NCBI GenBank assembly: GCA_022451485.1 | Contig: JAKUQS010000004.1 | Span: 62,001-126,000 of the forward strand | Source of the DNA: Gammaproteobacteria bacterium | GTDB lineage: Bacteria; Pseudomonadota; Gammaproteobacteria; Arenicellales; UBA868 | Reading direction: 5' to 3' | DNA length: 64,000 nt | Shown: in pieces, positions 53,686-63,905 of the stretch | How the letters are laid out: the number at the start of each line of letters is the position of its first letter | Position numbering within the stretch: the first letter of the stretch is position 1 | Translations under genes and position numbers: made by a program | Notes under the pieces: model-generated | Seen by the model: the letters and a program-made list of their open reading frames with translations, nothing else | The model's database searches: none | Told to the model about the DNA's origin: nothing

Positions 53686-55086
53686 TCAGCGGATGGCCAG
53701 AAACAGTGCCGAATCGCCTCGTTTGATTTGCAACAAAACCCCGGCTGAATGCTTGGAGACCACTTGTCTGACATCATCAATATTTTTTACCCGTTCACGA
53801 TTGATGGAAACAATCAGGTCATTTTTGCGCAACCCTGCATCCCATGCCGGACTGCGCATCTCAACCTCGGTCACCCGAACGCCGGCGAATTCACCGTCCT
53901 CACTGTCCGCGAGCGTCGCGCCTGTTAGATGCTGACTGATCTTTTCTCCCAGACCAATCGCCACTTCCGCTGGCCGCAACTTCACACGCACCGTCGCCTG
54001 CTGGCCGTTCCGAAAGTACTGTATCTCTACTTCTTCATCCGATCTCGACAGGCCAATCTTGTTGCGAAGATCCGTTGCGCCTTTAACCGGTCGCCCATTC
54101 ACTGCCGTAATGACATCCGCCTCCTTAAAACCCGCATCGGCCGCTGCCGAGTCCGGCATCACCTGAGCGACGACCGCACCGTGCTCGGTATCGATACCAA
54201 AGGCCTCGGCAAGATCCCGGGTCAGATCCTGAATCACCACACCAAGTCGACCACGACGAACCTCACCAAATTCGACAATCTGGCGGGTCAACCCCAAAAC
54301 CATGTTAATGGGTATGGCAAACCCTATACCCACATTACCACCACTTGGCCCTACAATTGCAGTGTTAACACCGATCAGTTCCCCGCGCAGGTTAACCAAC
54401 GCACCACCCGAATTCCCCTGGTTGATAGACGCATCTGTCTGAATAAAGTCTTCGTAATCCTCAATACCCAGGCCACTGCGGCCGAGCGCACTGACAATAC
54501 CCGAAGTCACTGTCTGCCCCAAACCGAATGGATTACCAATAGCAACGACAAAATCGCCAACCCGAAGTCTGTCAGAGTCACCTAAATCAATGGCGGTCAA
54601 GCCCTGCGCCGGTATCTTGATTACTGCGATATCCGCATTTGGGTCGCTACCAATCACCTCGGCCTGAACCGATCGACCATCATGCAATCGAACGGTAATC
54701 TCATCAGCATTGCCAATCACATGTTGGTTCGTCACCACGTGACCGGCAGCCGCATCGATAATCACACCCGAACCAAGGCTGCTGGTCTGACGTTCACGAG
54801 GTTGTGTTCCCGGTGCACCGAAAAAACGGCGGAAAAATGGATCCTGCATAAGCGGGTTTTCCCGCATTGACACGCGACCCCTGGTCGATATGTTGACCAC
54901 CGCAGGCAGCACTGTTTCCACCATGGGCGCCAAGCTTGGTAAGGGAGCGCCATCGACAATCGCAGGTAGACCTGCCTGCGCGCGGACTACACCCATTGGA
55001 AAAACAACCACAAACAAAAAGATTCTGACCCAATATGAACTAAGCATTAGTTGATCCGCGCTCGGGCTGCTGGCCCGGTGTTTCAT
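53686..55086 (-). CDS. Do-family periplasmic serine endoprotease (DegP/DegQ/MucD type)
   Basis: 466-aa envelope-stress protease. A signal peptide is present; the internal ATG at 55047 ([15 protein letters not shown]) is an alternative start nearer to it. The catalytic triad is His in [10 protein letters not shown], Asp in NADIAVIKI and Ser in [11 protein letters not shown]. Two PDZ domains follow, about residues 270-360 and 375-466. The lack of the long LA loop of DegP makes DegQ/MucD-like a better match. It cannot be decided by sequence alone which one. Confidence 0.93.
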   Translation of the reverse strand: MKHRASSPSADQLMLSSYWVRIFLFVVVFPMGVVRAQAGLPAIVDGAPLPSLAPMVETVLPAVVNISTRGRVSMRENPLMQDPFFRRFFGAPGTQPRERQTSSLGSGVIIDAAAGHVVTNQHVIGNADEITVRLHDGRSVQAEVIGSDPNADIAVIKIPAQGLTAIDLGDSDRLRVGDFVVAIGNPFGLGQTVTSGIVSALGRSGLGIEDYEDFIQTDASINQGNSGGALVNLRGELIGVNTAIVGPSGGNVGIGFAIPINMVLGLTRQIVEFGEVRRGRLGVVIQDLTRDLAEAFGIDTEHGAVVAQVMPDSAAADAGFKEADVITAVNGRPVKGATDLRNKIGLSRSDEEVEIQYFRNGQQATVRVKLRPAEVAIGLGEKISQHLTGATLADSEDGEFAGVRVTEVEMRSPAWDAGLRKNDLIVSINRERVKNIDDVRQVVSKHSAGVLLQIKRGDSALFLAIR

Positions 55087-55144
55087 GACGAGGGGAGTAT
55101 ACCAATCGCTTTATGCGCGCCTTCACTCGTCCGGTTTGATTGTA

Positions 55145-56044
55145 TTATTCGCTATTGGCGACACCGTGCGGCACATGCCCGGTCGGCACATGTTGGCGCG
55201 CTGATTCACAATGATCTTTCTGATCATCGAAAAAAATATCCGCACCAAATGTCGCAAGAAAACTACCTTTATCAAGACCTCCCAGGAACACTGCTTCATC
55301 AATTCGGATATTCCAGGCTCGCAACGTGCGAATCACCCGTTCATGAGCCGGTGCTGATCGCGCTGTAAGTAAAGCGGTCCTTATACGACCGGGTTCCGTG
55401 GTATGACTCGTCTGTAAACGATGCAAAGCCGCCAAGAATTTTCGAAAGGGCCCACCGGGCAACGGCGTCATTGCAGCCGCCTTTTCAGAAGCCACAAAAG
55501 CTTCCAAGCCCTGTTCCTGATAGACACGTTCAGAGTCATCAGCAAACAAAACTGCATCACCATCGAAGGCGATCCGTAACGGGCCGCCCGGGACTGAAGT
55601 GACCCGCGAAGGCAGGATGGTCGCAGCCGCTATATCATCGTCCAGCGCACGACGCACATCAAGCGGATCAGCTGATAGAAACAAATCGGCACTAAAAGGT
55701 GCGATATACCGAAACGGACTTTCGCCACCAGAAAACGCCGCTCGGGTGATATCAAGGCCATGATCATTAATTGAGTTGAAAACCCTCAACCCTGTATCTG
55801 CGCTATTGCGGGAAATGAGCACCACTTCGACCTGCTGCTGCCCAGACAATTCGTTCAACGACAAAAGTTTTTGTACTAGAGGAAACGCAACCCCAGGTTC
55901 GAGGGTGCTGTTCTCTTGCTGAATCTGATAACGACAATACGCCTCAACACCTTGGTCGATGAAAACATTATGGCTCTCCTCTAAATCGAATAACGCACGC
56001 GAAGAAATTGCTACCACTAACTTTTCGTCGTTGTTTTCCAACAT
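55145..56044 (-). CDS. 5'-nucleotidase (NT5C1-like family)
   Basis: 299-aa protein of the cytosolic 5'-nucleotidase family (HAD fold). The family segments AISSRALFDLEESHNVF, VLISRNSADTGLRVFNSI and the nucleophile-like IAFDGDAVLFADDSERVY are visible. It likely dephosphorylates nucleoside 5'-monophosphates. It stands alone between the Do-type protease and lnt, 22 bp downstream of lnt. Confidence 0.88.
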   Translation of the reverse strand: MLENNDEKLVVAISSRALFDLEESHNVFIDQGVEAYCRYQIQQENSTLEPGVAFPLVQKLLSLNELSGQQQVEVVLISRNSADTGLRVFNSINDHGLDITRAAFSGGESPFRYIAPFSADLFLSADPLDVRRALDDDIAAATILPSRVTSVPGGPLRIAFDGDAVLFADDSERVYQEQGLEAFVASEKAAAMTPLPGGPFRKFLAALHRLQTSHTTEPGRIRTALLTARSAPAHERVIRTLRAWNIRIDEAVFLGGLDKGSFLATFGADIFFDDQKDHCESARQHVPTGHVPHGVANSE

Positions 56045-56066
56045 GGGAAAAGTGTAGCACCCGCTG

Positions 56067-57584
56067 TCAGGTTATGGTGACATCACGTGTGGAACCACCG
56101 ACTGCAACTTTCGTATTAACCAGAAAAGCGATGACCAATAAGAGCAACAATCCAATAATGAGTGGGGCATCACCGTAACGCACATACACTGTGGTACCTG
56201 TCGCAGGCTGCAGCATTCCTGACAACACAACAGGACTAAACTGCGGGGCCAGTTGCAGCACTTGGCCTCGTCTGTCAATCAAGGCGGATAATCCATTGTT
56301 GCTGGCACGCACCAACGCGCGGCCGCTTTCAAGAGCGCGAAAGCGCGCCATTTGCAGTCGCTGGTGCGGCGCCAGAGAATCCCCGAACCACGCATCCTCG
56401 CTGATATTCACTAGCATAGTCGCTTCAGGCAACGAACGCCGAACCAGCCATGGAAATGCATCCTCGTAACAAATAGTCACACCTACCTGCTGCCCGGCCA
56501 AGGCCATCGGGGCTTGCCTTTCCTGCCAAGAGGAAAAGTCTGACATTGGAATATCCAAGTAACGCAGCAGCCACCCAAGCAATGGCCGCAAAGGCAAGTA
56601 TTCGCCAAAAACCACCAATTGTTGTTTGCGATAAACAGAGTGTTTATCACCAATTCCAAGCGCGCTATTAAACATCTCAAGATAGCCCCTTTGTTGGCGG
56701 CGCTCTAGCAGCCCAATCACAAAATCAGCAGGATGATTCGACAAGTCTTGCAAAAAATCTGGTGACAGGCCATCGAGAAACTCCGGTAAGGCGGCTTCGG
56801 GCCAGACGATAAGATCCGCGTCGCCTGCGTCGATACTCGCTGCAAGGTAGCGCTCTCGGATGCCACGCGTATTGCCGATCTGCCATTTATCAGAGAGTGA
56901 AATATTATTTTGTATAACAGCCACCTTCAGCGCATCACCTATTGGCATTACTGGTTCACTGCGCCCCACAAATGCAGTCCCCAACATAATCAACACGATG
57001 AGACCTGTCGCCCCCGCCCAGGCTTTGCCACCACTGTGGACTCCCCAGGCGACTGACCCGGCTGTCACCGCCGAGAGAAAACTAACACCTAATACACCGC
57101 CAAGAGGTGCAAAACCCGCCAGAGGTGTATCGAGTTGACTGTAGCCAAGATACATCCAAGGAAAACCACCTAACAACCAACCTCGCAGCCATTCCATAAG
57201 CACCCACATCGCCGGCATCAAGACGATGAGACGCAGCCCCATCGGCAGGCGTTGCCAACCGGCCTGGCAAAAGCCTCCCGCAGCAAGATAAAAAGACAAT
57301 ATCAAGATAAATACAACCGTTATACCAACAGCCAGCGCCGTAGGCATATTGCCGTAGTGATGCAAACTGACAAATACCCATGACACGCCAATACCAAAGG
57401 ACCCGATGCCAAACATCAGCCCCAACCCCGCAGCACGTTGCGCGCTCACCCCCGACCACAGCAGAAATAGCACTGCCAATGCCAATGGTCCAACCAACGC
57501 ATAGTGAAATGGTGCAAAAGCGAGTGGAAACGAAATACCAGCGACAAAAGCCAGCGGCCATGGGGCCCAAGTACCAACCTTCAA
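56067..57584 (-). CDS. lnt: Apolipoprotein N-acyltransferase
   Basis: 505-aa inner-membrane enzyme adding the third acyl chain to lipoproteins. Seven or eight hydrophobic helices in the first 200 residues precede a nitrilase-like domain. Its Glu-Lys-Cys triad is seen in VWPEAALPEF, SVYRKQQLVVFGEYLP and GVTICYEDAFPW. It starts with TTG at 57584 with GGA nine bases upstream. It ends the miaB-phoH-ybeY-corC-lnt block. Confidence 0.94.
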   Translation of the reverse strand: MKVGTWAPWPLAFVAGISFPLAFAPFHYALVGPLALAVLFLLWSGVSAQRAAGLGLMFGIGSFGIGVSWVFVSLHHYGNMPTALAVGITVVFILILSFYLAAGGFCQAGWQRLPMGLRLIVLMPAMWVLMEWLRGWLLGGFPWMYLGYSQLDTPLAGFAPLGGVLGVSFLSAVTAGSVAWGVHSGGKAWAGATGLIVLIMLGTAFVGRSEPVMPIGDALKVAVIQNNISLSDKWQIGNTRGIRERYLAASIDAGDADLIVWPEAALPEFLDGLSPDFLQDLSNHPADFVIGLLERRQQRGYLEMFNSALGIGDKHSVYRKQQLVVFGEYLPLRPLLGWLLRYLDIPMSDFSSWQERQAPMALAGQQVGVTICYEDAFPWLVRRSLPEATMLVNISEDAWFGDSLAPHQRLQMARFRALESGRALVRASNNGLSALIDRRGQVLQLAPQFSPVVLSGMLQPATGTTVYVRYGDAPLIIGLLLLLVIAFLVNTKVAVGGSTRDVTIT

Positions 57585-57653
57585 TTCAGTAATCCGACAT
57601 GGGTCATCAGCAGCGTCCGCCCAGGACTTTGGATCAAAGCGTTCGTTACCTGC

Positions 57654-58505
57654 TCAACCGGTTGGCAGTCGGGCGACGCGCAAAAGGCGAGCTTGACGCG
57701 CATCGGCACTAAGCACCTCGACCTCGTGACCTTCGAATTCCACAGTTTCACCGCGTTGTGGAACATGTCCCAGCTGATCGGTGACGGCACCGCCCAAGGT
57801 GTCAAATTCGGTCTCATCTAAAGCAGTTTTGACCAATTGATTGAAACGGCTCACCGGCAATGCCGCCTTGACTACCAAGTGATCAGCACTTTGGCGCAGG
57901 ACCATAGCGGCACCTTCATCAAAGTCGTGTTCATCTTCTATGTCACCGACAATCTGCTCCAACACATCCTCGATCGTCACTAAACCGGTAACACCACCAT
58001 ATTCATCAACGACAAACGCCATGTGATTGCGACGACGCCTGAACTCCTGCAAGAGTACGTTGAGTCGTTTACTTTCAGGTATGAACACGGCCGCTCTGAG
58101 CAAGCGCTCCCAAGGCAAACGAGCGATATCGCTTTCTTGCATGTGCCGCAGCACATCTTTCGCAAACAGAATACCAATAATCGTGTCCCGATCCCCGTCA
58201 GTGACCGGGAATCGAGAATGTGCCGAAGAAATCATGACCGGCAGAATATCGTCTAATGCTTGACTGACATCTACCGTCACCATCTGCGCACGTGCCACCA
58301 TTACCTGTTCAACTTTCAGGTCGGTGACCCGAGTTACCCCTTCCATCATTTGAAGCGTCTCTTCATCCAACAATTCACGCGCTCGCGCCGCGTGCAACAG
58401 CCTTGATAACTGCTCGCGGGTGAACGGTATACCGCGTAACCAATACAACAAGTGCTGGATGATGCGAACACGCGCCGCGCGCATGACTTGTTGCCAGTGG
58501 CTCAT
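57654..58505 (-). CDS. corC: CorC-type CBS-domain ion transporter-associated protein
   Basis: 283-aa soluble protein with an N-terminal helical part, two CBS domains (about residues 65-185, with MVARAQMVTVDVSQ and VVDEYGGVTGLVTIEDVLEQIVGDIEDE) and a C-terminal CorC_HlyC domain. It is linked to Mg2+/Co2+ efflux in Enterobacteria, though direct function remains debated. It follows ybeY by 15 bp. Confidence 0.93.
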   Translation of the reverse strand: MSHWQQVMRAARVRIIQHLLYWLRGIPFTREQLSRLLHAARARELLDEETLQMMEGVTRVTDLKVEQVMVARAQMVTVDVSQALDDILPVMISSAHSRFPVTDGDRDTIIGILFAKDVLRHMQESDIARLPWERLLRAAVFIPESKRLNVLLQEFRRRRNHMAFVVDEYGGVTGLVTIEDVLEQIVGDIEDEHDFDEGAAMVLRQSADHLVVKAALPVSRFNQLVKTALDETEFDTLGGAVTDQLGHVPQRGETVEFEGHEVEVLSADARQARLLRVARLPTG

Positions 58506-58520
58506 GGATATTGCATCCGA

Positions 58521-58979
58521 TCAGGAAACGCGATGGGGATTTGTGAACCCGAACCCTTGCAAAACGTCGCTTTCTAATCCCTCCATAACACCTGCATCAC
58601 ATTCACTCTGGTGATCGTAACCACACAAATGCAGAACACCATGAACCACCATGTGGGCCCAGTGTGCGGCAAGCGACGTTTCAGAACCGGTGGCTTCGCG
58701 CCGCAAGACTGCTGGACAAACCAGGATATCGCCTAGTATGCCGCTGGTTATCCCAGGCGGATCATCAACCGGAAACGACAACACGTTGGTCGGACCGTGA
58801 TGTCCACGAAACCGCAGATTAAGCGAACTCATTTCTTCTTCCGAAACAACACGCAATGTTAATTCGCCTCCAGGGTGTTCAGCAATGCTCAATGCCGCAT
58901 GTGTCCACTGCTCAAAATCTTTTGCTGCCGGTAACTCCGGATCTGATACGAGCACCTGCAAATCGAGTTGCATCGTCAC
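58521..58979 (-). CDS. ybeY: YbeY, rRNA-maturation endoribonuclease
   Basis: About 152-aa zinc metalloprotein for 16S rRNA 3'-end maturation and ribosome quality control. The three-His zinc motif is VHGVLHLCGYDH near residue 115. The frame starts with GTG 58979 overlapping the phoH stop (GTGA); an ATG at 58973 with AGG nine bases upstream is at least as likely. Confidence 0.94.
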   Translation of the reverse strand: MTMQLDLQVLVSDPELPAAKDFEQWTHAALSIAEHPGGELTLRVVSEEEMSSLNLRFRGHHGPTNVLSFPVDDPPGITSGILGDILVCPAVLRREATGSETSLAAHWAHMVVHGVLHLCGYDHQSECDAGVMEGLESDVLQGFGFTNPHRVS

Positions 58980-59959
58980 TGCCTGTCGTCTCCATTCGTT
59001 AGGGCACGTGCCTCAAACACCTCGACGATACGCTGGACCAAAGGGTGGCGAACGACATCCCGCGATACGAAACGCGTGACCGAAATCCCCTCAATGCCAA
59101 TAAGCACGTCGGCCGCATAACGCAGGCCTGACACCGTACCTTTGGGCAAATCGACCTGCGTAATATCCCCCGCGATCACAGCCTTTGAACCGTAACCAAT
59201 TCGCGTCAGAAACATCTTCATCTGTTCGACAGTTGAGTTCTGTGCCTCATCCAGTATGATGAATGACTCGTTCAGTGTTCTACCCCGCATATAAGCCAAT
59301 GGCGCTAGTTCAATCACGCCCCGATCAAGCAGTTTTCCAACGCGGTCGAAACCAAGCATTTCATAGAGCGCATCGTAAAGTGGTCTGAGATATGGATCGA
59401 CTTTTTGCCCGATATCGCCTGGCAAAAAACCAAGCCGTTCGCCGGCCTCTACTGCAGGGCGAACTAATATAATTCTGTCAACCTCGTTGTTTGCCAAGGC
59501 CTCGACCGCGCACGCCACAGCTAAATAAGTTTTTCCTGTCCCAGCCGGCCCAACCGAAAAGTTAATGTCGTGGCCGGTGATGTTGCGAAGGTAATCTCTC
59601 TGATTACGATTCTTTCCACGCACCTGCAACTTACGAAGCCGCACGACGACCTCGCTCGGATCGCGCCCCCCGGCATGATCGTCATTGGGCAGTTGTGAAA
59701 TCCTCATGTGTACGTTCTCATTACTCAGAACGACGTCATCGCGGGTGTCATCATAAAGGGCTTGGAGTACGTTGCGTGCGATGTCTATGTTATCTGCTTC
59801 GCCGTCAATCAGAAATAAATGCCCGCGGTGGGAGATCTTGACATTAAAACGTGCTTCGATCTGTTTGAGGTGGGTATTGCTTTGACCGCACAACCCAGCG
59901 AGGCGTCGATTGTCCTCTGGAATCAACTGCAGTGTTTCTGGAGTCGTAACTTTTTTCAA
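58976..59959 (-). CDS. PhoH-like ATPase (YbeZ)
   Basis: 327-aa PhoH-family ATPase that functionally pairs with YbeY in RNA metabolism. An N-terminal KH-like region ([20 protein letters not shown]) precedes the P-loop [20 protein letters not shown] and Walker [11 protein letters not shown]. It starts with TTG at 59959, overlapping the miaB stop (TTGA). Length fits the family (about 330-350 aa). Confidence 0.95.
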   Translation of the reverse strand: MKKVTTPETLQLIPEDNRRLAGLCGQSNTHLKQIEARFNVKISHRGHLFLIDGEADNIDIARNVLQALYDDTRDDVVLSNENVHMRISQLPNDDHAGGRDPSEVVVRLRKLQVRGKNRNQRDYLRNITGHDINFSVGPAGTGKTYLAVACAVEALANNEVDRIILVRPAVEAGERLGFLPGDIGQKVDPYLRPLYDALYEMLGFDRVGKLLDRGVIELAPLAYMRGRTLNESFIILDEAQNSTVEQMKMFLTRIGYGSKAVIAGDITQVDLPKGTVSGLRYAADVLIGIEGISVTRFVSRDVVRHPLVQRIVEVFEARALTNGDDRQ

Positions 59960-61341
59960 GTGTAGGTATGCATCCTCGCTGAACCTTCGCTGATCATAGC
60001 AAAATCACTTGCTCGGTTCGCAACTAACCGAGCTCGGAGAGAATTCGGCAACGCTTCTGTGATATGGACATCAACAAAATTCTGCAGTAAATCAGCCGGC
60101 CCATCGAAATTAACCACACGGTTATTTTCGGTACGTCCTGATAACTGGTTTGGATTCTTGCGGGCATATCCATCCACTAGGACGCGTTGCTTTGTTCCAA
60201 CCATAGCGCGACTGACCTGTTGTGCAGAAGCCGTCAAACGTTGCTGGACAACCGCCAGACGGCGCTGCTTTTCCACATGGGTAACCCCATCAGTTAGATC
60301 TGCGGCCGGAGTACCTGGTCGCGCACTGTAGATAAAACTAAAAGACTGGTCAAAACCAATGCGGTCGATCAATGAAACAGTCTCTTCGAATTCTTCTTCG
60401 GTTTCCCCAGGAAAGCCTATGATGAAATCAGACGATAAGGACAAATCAGGGCGACGCTCGCGCAACCGATGCACAATGGACTCGTAGTCCGCCACACTGT
60501 ACTGACGTTTCATTAACCCGAGAATCCGATCAGAGCCACTTTGTACGGGTAAATGCAAATGACTCACCAATGCGGGCAACCTCGCATACACGTCGATCAG
60601 CGCTTCGGAAAAATCTACCGGGTGGGAAGTGATATATCGAATCCGCTCAATACCATCGACAGCGGCAACATAATGCAACAATTCTGCAAACTCCACGGGA
60701 TCCCCGTTATGCCGTCTACCATTGTAGGCATTAACATTTTGGCCCAGTAGAGTTACTTCGCGTACACCGTTTTGGGCAAGTTCAAAAACCTCCGTTATGA
60801 CGTCGTCAAAAGTACGACTGAATTCCTCGCCACGGGTATAAGGCACAACACAGAAAGTGCAGTATTTACTGCACCCCTCCATCACCGAAACAAATGCGCG
60901 TGGTCCCCGAGAACCGGGAATAGGCAGGTTGTCAAACTTTTCGATGCCAGGAAAACTGACATCAATCTGCGGCTTTCGCGCGGCGCGTGCACTCTCAAGT
61001 AACTGCGGCAGGCGATGACAAGTCTGAGGCCCAAACACAAGATCGACATAGGGCGCACGCTTGAGAATCTGATCTCCCTCCTGACTTGCAACACATCCAC
61101 CAACCCCGATAATCAAATCCGCACGTTCGCGTTTTAATTCCTGCCATCGCCCCAACTGGGAAAACACTTTTTCCTGAGCTTTTTCGCGTATGGAACAGGT
61201 GTTAAGCAGTAACACATCAGCCTCTTCAGGATCATCGGTCAGCACCATGCCATGTGAATCCTGCAGAAGATCGGCGACACGGCCCGAGTCATACTCGTTC
61301 ATCTGGCAACCGAAGGTCTTTATATAAAGTTTGTCTGTCAT
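59956..61341 (-). CDS. miaB: MiaB, tRNA-2-methylthio-N6-isopentenyladenosine synthase
   Basis: About 461-aa radical-SAM methylthiotransferase that modifies A37 in tRNAs. The N-terminal UPF0004 domain has Cys in [22 protein letters not shown] and [11 protein letters not shown]; the radical-SAM CxxxCxxC is in [18 protein letters not shown]; a TRAM domain ends the protein. ATG 61341 has AAGG 7 bases upstream; the frame runs 13 codons further upstream. Confidence 0.96.
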   Translation of the reverse strand: MTDKLYIKTFGCQMNEYDSGRVADLLQDSHGMVLTDDPEEADVLLLNTCSIREKAQEKVFSQLGRWQELKRERADLIIGVGGCVASQEGDQILKRAPYVDLVFGPQTCHRLPQLLESARAARKPQIDVSFPGIEKFDNLPIPGSRGPRAFVSVMEGCSKYCTFCVVPYTRGEEFSRTFDDVITEVFELAQNGVREVTLLGQNVNAYNGRRHNGDPVEFAELLHYVAAVDGIERIRYITSHPVDFSEALIDVYARLPALVSHLHLPVQSGSDRILGLMKRQYSVADYESIVHRLRERRPDLSLSSDFIIGFPGETEEEFEETVSLIDRIGFDQSFSFIYSARPGTPAADLTDGVTHVEKQRRLAVVQQRLTASAQQVSRAMVGTKQRVLVDGYARKNPNQLSGRTENNRVVNFDGPADLLQNFVDVHITEALPNSLRARLVANRASDFAMISEGSARMHTYT

Positions 61342-61395
61342 CACTTGCCTTGTTATAAACCTAGAAACATTGCGTACCACCGCAGTTTACAGACT

Positions 61396-61716
61396 TCAGT
61401 CCCAACGATCGTCACACACCTGAATCACACCATTGTTGATGCGTATTGGAAAGGTTTGCAATGGCTCGTAGGCGGGCGGAGCCTCAACTGCCCCTGTGCG
61501 AATATCGAAACGAGCTCCGTGCCGAGGACACTCGATTGCATCCCCCACCAGACAACCGCTAGCAATCTCGGCGCCATCGTGTGTGCATACGTCCTCCAAC
61601 GCACAGTATTCACCGTCAAGATTGAAAATTACCACCGAGGTTCCATCTACCTCCACGATCACACTGTGACGGTTCTCAATATCGCCAACTGACGCCACGT
61701 TGACCCACTCCGCCAT
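61396..61716 (-). CDS. Rieske-type [2Fe-2S] ferredoxin at the end of the SUF operon
   Basis: 106-aa Rieske protein with both ligand pairs: CTHDG and CPRHGARFD. It resembles the ferredoxin subunits of ring-hydroxylating oxygenases and NirD-like proteins. Position 5 bp downstream of sufT suggests a role tied to the SUF system, as found in other operons, but its redox partner is unknown. Confidence 0.92.
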   Translation of the reverse strand: MAEWVNVASVGDIENRHSVIVEVDGTSVVIFNLDGEYCALEDVCTHDGAEIASGCLVGDAIECPRHGARFDIRTGAVEAPPAYEPLQTFPIRINNGVIQVCDDRWD

Positions 61717-61721
61717 TACGT

Positions 61722-62153
61722 CTAAAACATACCCAGTTCAAGCCGTGCGGCTTCGGTCATTCGCTCTTGATCCCAAGGTGGGTCGAACACCAAGTCCACC
61801 TCGACACCAGTGACTCCCGTTACTCCTTTCGCCGCATTCTCTACCCACCCCGGCAAACTCTCAGCAACCGGACAATTAGGCGAAGTTAATGTCATCTCCA
61901 ACTCGACATGATTCGACTCGTCGATGTCAATCCGGTAGATCAACCCAAGATCGTAAATATTGACCGGAATCTCTGGATCATAAACCTCCTTTAAGGCATC
62001 GATCACCTGGCCCCGCAGGACGGGCTCACCACCACCACGCACATCAGGGCCCGTGTCTTCGCCAGCATCAATCGTATCGGGTAACTGATCCGGCTCGTTG
62101 TGCGAGGCAACAAACGCTTGCCCAAATTGATCCAGCTTGTCTGCGTTCTCCAT
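61722..62153 (-). CDS. sufT: SufT, Fe-S maturation factor (MIP18/DUF59 family)
   Basis: About 143-aa protein, with an acidic N-terminal stretch of about 45 residues and then a DUF59 domain (VIDALKEVYDPEIPVNIYDLGLIY, LTSPNCPVAESLPGWV). The Cys in SPNCP is conserved. SufT helps deliver clusters to target proteins. It begins 16 bp after sufU. Confidence 0.93.
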   Translation of the reverse strand: MENADKLDQFGQAFVASHNEPDQLPDTIDAGEDTGPDVRGGGEPVLRGQVIDALKEVYDPEIPVNIYDLGLIYRIDIDESNHVELEMTLTSPNCPVAESLPGWVENAAKGVTGVTGVEVDLVFDPPWDQERMTEAARLELGMF

Positions 62154-62169
62154 CGGTGTATAGGCCTCC

Positions 62170-62625
62170 TTATTCAGTTGTAATCTTTTCGTTGTTCTGG
62201 TGAAGCGCCGCCTGAACAGTGTGCCACGCTAGCGTTGCGCACTTTACCCGAGCGGGATAAGCGGCTACACCGCCCAGTACTTCGAGTTTTGAAAAATCCA
62301 ACTCCGCAGCAGGGCACTCGCCCTCACCGGTCACCAGCTGATGGAAAGCAGAAAAATAGATGTCGGCTTCGTCGGCACTTCTTCCCTTGAGGGTTTCAGT
62401 CATGATCGAAGCCGATGCGGTAGAAATTGCGCAACCTCGGCCCTGGAAACTAATGTCCTCAATGATGCCTGCCTCGTTTAACTGTAGGTAAATTTCGACT
62501 TCGTCACCGCACAACGGATTAACGCCTTGCGCTTTATGGTTGTGGCTCGATGGCATGCGAAAATTTCTCGGGTGCCGGTTGTGGTCCAAAATTACGGCTT
62601 GGTAGAGCTCTCTCAAATCAGTCAT
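62170..62625 (-). CDS. sufU: SufU-type Fe-S scaffold or sulfur-transfer protein
   Basis: 151-aa IscU-fold protein with three conserved cysteines (NPLCGDEVEI, GRGCAISTASASIM, RVKCATLAWHT). The insert before the last Cys (TGEGECPAAELDFSKLEVLGG) is typical of SufU, which relays sulfur from SufS, and not of IscU. ATG 62625 overlaps the sufS stop by 4 bp. The family is mostly known from Gram-positives, but occurs in some sulfur-oxidising Proteobacteria. Confidence 0.9.
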   Translation of the reverse strand: MTDLRELYQAVILDHNRHPRNFRMPSSHNHKAQGVNPLCGDEVEIYLQLNEAGIIEDISFQGRGCAISTASASIMTETLKGRSADEADIYFSAFHQLVTGEGECPAAELDFSKLEVLGGVAAYPARVKCATLAWHTVQAALHQNNEKITTE

Positions 62626-63854
62626 GCGCTCATCAAATCCTTGGTTCGTGCAATGCCGGCAAACAGCGCATCAACATCATCATAGTTGTTGTACATCCCG
62701 AACGAAGCACGCACGGTCGCGGCAACGCCGAAATGCTCCATCACAGGCATCGCACAATGGTGCCCGGCGCGCACGGCAACACCCTCATGGTCAAGCACGG
62801 TACCTACATCGTGAGCATGAATACCGTCAAGCTCAAATGACAGCACGGCAGCTTTATCAGGAGCGGTCCCGAACACCTGCAACCCGGACACCGCGCTGGC
62901 TTGGGCCTGAGCATAATCCAGTAACGCCCGCTCATGCGCAGCGATCTGACTCAGCCCGTGTCCACTAACGTAATCAATCGCAGCGCCAAGCCCCACCGCA
63001 CCCGCGATATGCGGCGTACCGGCTTCAAACTTATAGGGCAGATCATTGTAGGTGGTCTGCGCGAAACGCACCTGTTTGATCATGTCTCCCCCACCCTGCC
63101 AGGGCGGCATGGCCTCAAGTAGCGATTCCTTTCCATACAGGATTCCAAATCCTGTGGGTCCATATAGCTTGTGCCCTGAAAACGCGTAGAAGTCGCAATC
63201 GAGCGCCTGTACATCAACTTCCATGTGGGGGACCGCCTGTGCACCATCGACCAACACCACCGCGCCGGCATCGTGTGCCAGACGGATCATCTCAGCCATG
63301 GGATTAATCGTACCCAGCGTGTTAGAGATGTGCGTCACCGCCACAATGCGAGTGTTATCAGACAGCATCGTTCGGTACTGATCCAGATCGAGGACGCCGT
63401 TATCATGGAAAGGAACCACCTTTAACGTTGCACCACTCAACTCACAAGCAATCTGCCACGGTACGATATTCGCGTGGTGCTCCATTTCAGTCACTAGAAT
63501 CTCGCTACCGGGGGATAGGTTGGCACGACCATACGTTTGGGCAACAAGATTAATTGCAGCGGTCGTGCCACTGACATAGATGATCTCGCTGGTCCGTGCA
63601 GCATTAAGGAGCGTGCAGACTTTCTCACGCACTGTTTCATAGGCTGCCGTGGCCCGCTGGCTAAGCGTATGCACCCCGCGGTGTACGTTGGAATGATCGC
63701 GACGATAGTAATCGCTCATCGCCTGGGTCACGACCTCGGGTTTTTGCGCGCTTGCGCCACTATCCAGATAAACCAATGGCCGTCCATGGATCTGTTGTTT
63801 GAGTATCGGAAAATCGGCGCGCACCGAGTCCACATCGAGCGCGACCGATGTCAT
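62622..63854 (-). CDS. sufS: SufS, cysteine desulfurase
   Basis: About 410-aa PLP enzyme that takes sulfur from cysteine for Fe-S clusters. The PLP Lys lies in FYAFSGHKLYGPTG and the sulfur-accepting Cys in VRAGHHCAMPVMEHFG, the group II (SufS) pattern. A TTG at 63884 opens the frame, but ATG 63854 starts close to the family N-terminus. It lies about 50 bp after sufD. Confidence 0.95.
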   Translation of the reverse strand: MTSVALDVDSVRADFPILKQQIHGRPLVYLDSGASAQKPEVVTQAMSDYYRRDHSNVHRGVHTLSQRATAAYETVREKVCTLLNAARTSEIIYVSGTTAAINLVAQTYGRANLSPGSEILVTEMEHHANIVPWQIACELSGATLKVVPFHDNGVLDLDQYRTMLSDNTRIVAVTHISNTLGTINPMAEMIRLAHDAGAVVLVDGAQAVPHMEVDVQALDCDFYAFSGHKLYGPTGFGILYGKESLLEAMPPWQGGGDMIKQVRFAQTTYNDLPYKFEAGTPHIAGAVGLGAAIDYVSGHGLSQIAAHERALLDYAQAQASAVSGLQVFGTAPDKAAVLSFELDGIHAHDVGTVLDHEGVAVRAGHHCAMPVMEHFGVAATVRASFGMYNNYDDVDALFAGIARTKDLMSA

Positions 63855-63905
63855 TGATTTTTCGCTTTGCAACGTCTTAGCCAATGGAATTGATTGATCG
63901 GGCAG

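Noticed and set aside
57082-57570. 162-codon minus frame rich in Trp and Cys
   Set aside because: A shifted frame within lnt, whose reading frame is intact and has its catalytic residues.
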